Positions 6,834-9,167 of a DNA stretch of 9,167 bases are shown in pieces (the stretch's first letter is position 1; the number at the start of each line of letters is the position of its first letter). The stretch lies in contig JAGRHM010000665.1 of NCBI GenBank assembly GCA_020445005.1, forward strand, positions 1 to 9,167. Direction: 5' to 3'. Source of the DNA: Candidatus Competibacteraceae bacterium. Lineage in GTDB: Bacteria > Pseudomonadota > Gammaproteobacteria > Competibacterales > Competibacteraceae. Below the pieces are notes generated by a model. It was not told the origin of the DNA and did no database searches. It saw only the letters and a list, made by a program, of their open reading frames with translations. The translations under genes were made by a program, and so were the position numbers.

Positions 6834-8368
6834 GCCGGTCGCGCGCTCCCTTTAGCGAAATGCCGGGGCCATTCGACGCACAAGCTCCGGGCATCGGCCT
6901 CATCCGGTAGGCGATGGGCGTAGGCTGTCGCCTGCCAGATAGGGGTGAGGCGGTGCAGAAAACCGAGCAATTCGGCGTCGGTCAGTTGTGCTGCGACCAG
7001 ACGTAGACATTCCTCTTCGGTCATACCGGGTCGAATCGGCAAACCACATTGAGTCGCCAGTCCGGCCAGGCTGCCTTGATACAACATGCGCAACGCTTCG
7101 CGCGGCTGACCCTCGGTCCACAATCGCCAAGCCGCGTCACCCAGGCCGGCATCGGGCGGACCCGCTATTTCATGACGACCCTGCACCCATCGTGGACTGG
7201 ATTTAACAACATGCGGTCCAGCACGGCGGAAAGCGCCCGGCGCGCGACGCCATAGCCACCCGATGACCACCGCAATGAGCAACCCCATCGCAAACCAGAG
7301 TAGCGCTTCGACGATCGTTGCGAACCATTGCCCGGGACGGGGATCATGCGGCGGACGCGGAGCGGGTTCTGTGGCATCATCATCCCGCCAGCGCCAGCGC
7401 TCCCGGACTGCGCAGATTTGCAACTCCGGTTCTTTCAGAGTCTCGGCCAATGCTTGTTTAACAACGCTATTGGACTGGGCCAGTTCCGCCTCGCGCGCCC
7501 GGCGCTGCTCACAGACCCAATGAATCCGCGACGGACCTGCATCATCCTGAGCAAAGCCGGTTACCGGAATGCCCGACAATCCCAAGCCTATCCCCGATAC
7601 CGCCAGCATTGCCGCAACGCGCCCCGCTTGCGCCAGGCGCGCTGCCAACTTGCGAAAACCAAGTTCCAGATCCCAAGCTTCCAGCCAGGTGCGGCGGTTG
7701 AGATAAAGCGCAAAACCGGCGGCGACATAGAACGGTTCCACCAGACTCAATCCACAGAAACCCACCACATTCAGCCAAAGCTGTCCCCAGGCGTCGCTGT
7801 CATCCAGCAGATCAGAAAATTCCAGGGCCACGAAATCGGGAATGAGTATCCACACTAAAGCGATCAGCGCGAAATCCAGAGCAATTTCCAGGTGCAAACC
7901 GACCACGGTCAACCACATCGCCGCGCCCCGGCCTGGATAACTCAAATCGCGCAACCGTTGCCGGCGGGCTTTGCCCGTCAGTCCTTCCAGTTGTCCGACC
8001 GGCAACGTGAAGGAACGGGCGGAATCCAGACGCCGCCAGGTCAGCGCCGCCAGCGCCTGCCGCCGGCATAATAATCCCGGCAAGGCCCGCCAGAACTGGC
8101 GCCAATCGGGCGGATCGGCAAACAGGGCGTGACTGAACATATACAGCACCGGACGATCCAGCAGGGGTTTCAGCCACCACATCAGCCACGGCGCCAACCA
8201 CCAGTGTCCCCAGCACGCCAGGTGCAACAGCACAAATAATGGCAGCGCGACCGCAAACCAGGCGGTATAGACCGGCCTGAACCACTGACGCGCCATCGCC
8301 ATGCCCAGGTCAGTGGCTTCCCAGACATTGCGCCGGCGCAGTTCAGCGTTGATGGTTTCAAGCGCCAC
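6830..8368 (-). CDS. DUF4129-domain polytopic membrane protein
   Basis: A 512-residue membrane protein of unknown activity. The start is GTG at 8368, overlapping the SpoIIM-like stop by 11 nt. It is the only usable start, because an in-frame stop lies at 8384-8386 (complement) and the first 30 residues (AELRRRNVWEATDLGMAMAR) look conserved for the family. Hydrophobic segments lie around residues 36-52, 56-70, 151-177, 196-222, 250-268 and 350-372. Residues 273-349 form a charged loop, probably periplasmic, with two cysteines (C286, C319). The C-terminal DUF4129 domain (about 408-490) reads AAWRLWTEGQPREALRMLYQ, then LAGLATQCGLPI and GMTEEECLRL, a helical repeat-like module probably in the cytoplasm where it could meet MoxR (inference). 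Overlaps on both sides show tight translational coupling. Confidence 0.87.
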   Translation of the reverse strand: MALETINAELRRRNVWEATDLGMAMARQWFRPVYTAWFAVALPLFVLLHLACWGHWWLAPWLMWWLKPLLDRPVLYMFSHALFADPPDWRQFWRALPGLLCRRQALAALTWRRLDSARSFTLPVGQLEGLTGKARRQRLRDLSYPGRGAAMWLTVVGLHLEIALDFALIALVWILIPDFVALEFSDLLDDSDAWGQLWLNVVGFCGLSLVEPFYVAAGFALYLNRRTWLEAWDLELGFRKLAARLAQAGRVAAMLAVSGIGLGLSGIPVTGFAQDDAGPSRIHWVCEQRRAREAELAQSNSVVKQALAETLKEPELQICAVRERWRWRDDDATEPAPRPPHDPRPGQWFATIVEALLWFAMGLLIAVVIGWLWRRAPGAFRRAGPHVVKSSPRWVQGRHEIAGPPDAGLGDAAWRLWTEGQPREALRMLYQGSLAGLATQCGLPIRPGMTEEECLRLVAAQLTDAELLGFLHRLTPIWQATAYAHRLPDEADARSLCVEWPRHFAKGSARPA

Positions 8369-9167
8369 GCCGACCCGCCCATGTCAAATAGAGAATAACC
8401 AGCAGCCAGCCTGCAACGCCAACCGCATATTTGATATCCGCCGGAATCGCCCGGTTGGACGACCAGAAGGCTTCAATGAAGGCCGCCAGCAACAGGAGCG
8501 CGACGACGCCTAAAATGAGCCGGACGCCGCCGGATGCCGCTTGTCGCAAGGCTTCCAGCCGACTGAGCCGGCCCGGCGCAAGAATCGCCCAGCCCATTTT
8601 CAAGCCCGCCACTCCAGCCAGTACGATGCCGGTTAATTCAAAAGGACCATGTCCCGCAATGAAGGTATAAAAAGTCTCGATAAACCCTTGCGCCGTCAAA
8701 TAACCGGACACCGCGCCAATGAAGAGTCCATTGAACAACAACATGAAAGCGGAACCTACGCCGAACAATACCCCGCCGGCGAAGGTGCGGAAACCCAAGC
8801 CGATATTATTGTGGATGTAGTAGCCGAACATCGCCAGATCACTCGCGGGGTTGCGGTCGTCAACCGTCGGATTAGGCGCGTACATCATTTCGAGATCAGC
8901 GACCGCTTCCGGCGACAGCAAACTGTAAATCAATTCCGGGGCCTGGTAGACCGCCCAACCCATGCCCAGTAGCGGCAGGTAGAACAGCGCCACGCAGAGC
9001 CAGAACAATCCGGCATCCGCGCGCACTCGTTGCGGAAAGTCAGTGGTCAAAAAGTCCAGCGCCACCTGCCAGCGCCGTTGCGGAGCGCGGTAAATCTGCT
9101 GATAGGCGCGCAAGGACCACTGATTCAGCCGCGCCAGTAGCGAACCGCTGTAGCGTCGGCAGCGCGC
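8358..9167 (-). CDS. SpoIIM-like (DUF95) membrane protein, 5'-truncated by the window edge
   Basis: A stage II sporulation protein M-like integral membrane protein. The name comes from Bacillus SpoIIM; in Gram-negatives the family has no sporulation role and its function is unknown. The frame is open to the window's right edge: the translation before the TTG at 9113 reads RCRRYSGSLLARLNQWSLRAYQQIYR, the normal N-terminal helix region of the family (written here only to show continuity), so the TTG is internal and the start lies beyond 9167. About 269 residues are visible. The hallmark segment GHGPFELTGIVLAGVAGLKMG is followed by LAPGRLSRLEALRQA and LLAAFIEAFWSS. Five hydrophobic regions are seen, one near the N-terminus, two long ones flanking FRTFAGGVLFGVGS, and two at the C-terminus. 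First visible gene of the leftward operon; its TGA overlaps the DUF4129 GTG by 11 nt. In many relatives an RDD-family gene lies next to it upstream. Confidence 0.9.
   Translation of the reverse strand, partial: ARCRRYSGSLLARLNQWSLRAYQQIYRAPQRRWQVALDFLTTDFPQRVRADAGLFWLCVALFYLPLLGMGWAVYQAPELIYSLLSPEAVADLEMMYAPNPTVDDRNPASDLAMFGYYIHNNIGLGFRTFAGGVLFGVGSAFMLLFNGLFIGAVSGYLTAQGFIETFYTFIAGHGPFELTGIVLAGVAGLKMGWAILAPGRLSRLEALRQAASGGVRLILGVVALLLLAAFIEAFWSSNRAIPADIKYAVGVAGWLLVILYLTWAGRRGA

Noticed and set aside
9111..9113. TTG (complement) as start of the SpoIIM-like gene
   Set aside because: The frame continues to the window edge with residues typical of the family's N-terminal region.

Overview
The window is gene-dense and GC-rich, with almost no intergenic DNA. 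It looks like chromosomal sequence from a Gram-negative proteobacterium. The evidence is a periplasmic binding protein with a Sec-type signal peptide and a MoxR / DUF4350 / DUF4129 / SpoIIM-like cluster of the kind common in Gammaproteobacteria. A gammaproteobacterial origin is my best guess, but no rRNA or marker gene fixes it. I see no tRNA, rRNA, CRISPR array, transposase or phage gene.

Left half (1-4756, + strand): four genes joined by three ATGA (4-nt) start/stop overlaps. In order they are an MFS permease whose 5' end lies outside the window, a secreted ABC-type solute-binding protein of the ABC_sub_bind family, a GNAT-like acetyltransferase, and a membrane-anchored PP2C-type (SpoIIE/RsbU) phosphatase with a periplasmic sensor region and a HAMP domain. 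No ABC permease or ATPase accompanies the binding protein. Together the set looks more like a sense-and-respond module (periplasmic ligand, transmembrane phosphatase, probably an off-window STAS/anti-sigma partner switch) than an uptake system. That reading is an inference from gene order.

Junction (4757-4794): a 38-bp convergent intergenic gap holding a perfect tandem 9-bp repeat and no convincing intrinsic terminator.

Right half (4795-9167, - strand, transcribed right to left): a SpoIIM-like (DUF95) membrane protein whose 5' end lies outside the window, a DUF4129 membrane protein, a DUF4350 membrane protein and a MoxR-family AAA+ ATPase. The genes overlap by 11, 4 and 4 nt, so they form one operon. 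This is a widespread cluster thought to use a MoxR ATPase as a chaperone-like remodeler with membrane partners. The DUF58/VWA gene that usually follows moxR is absent here, because the operon ends at the convergent junction.

The most notable local oddity is a REP-like palindrome (CCCCAACCC-type dispersed repeat) lying in frame inside the solute-binding protein gene, exactly at the signal peptide/mature protein boundary, where it encodes a proline-rich linker.
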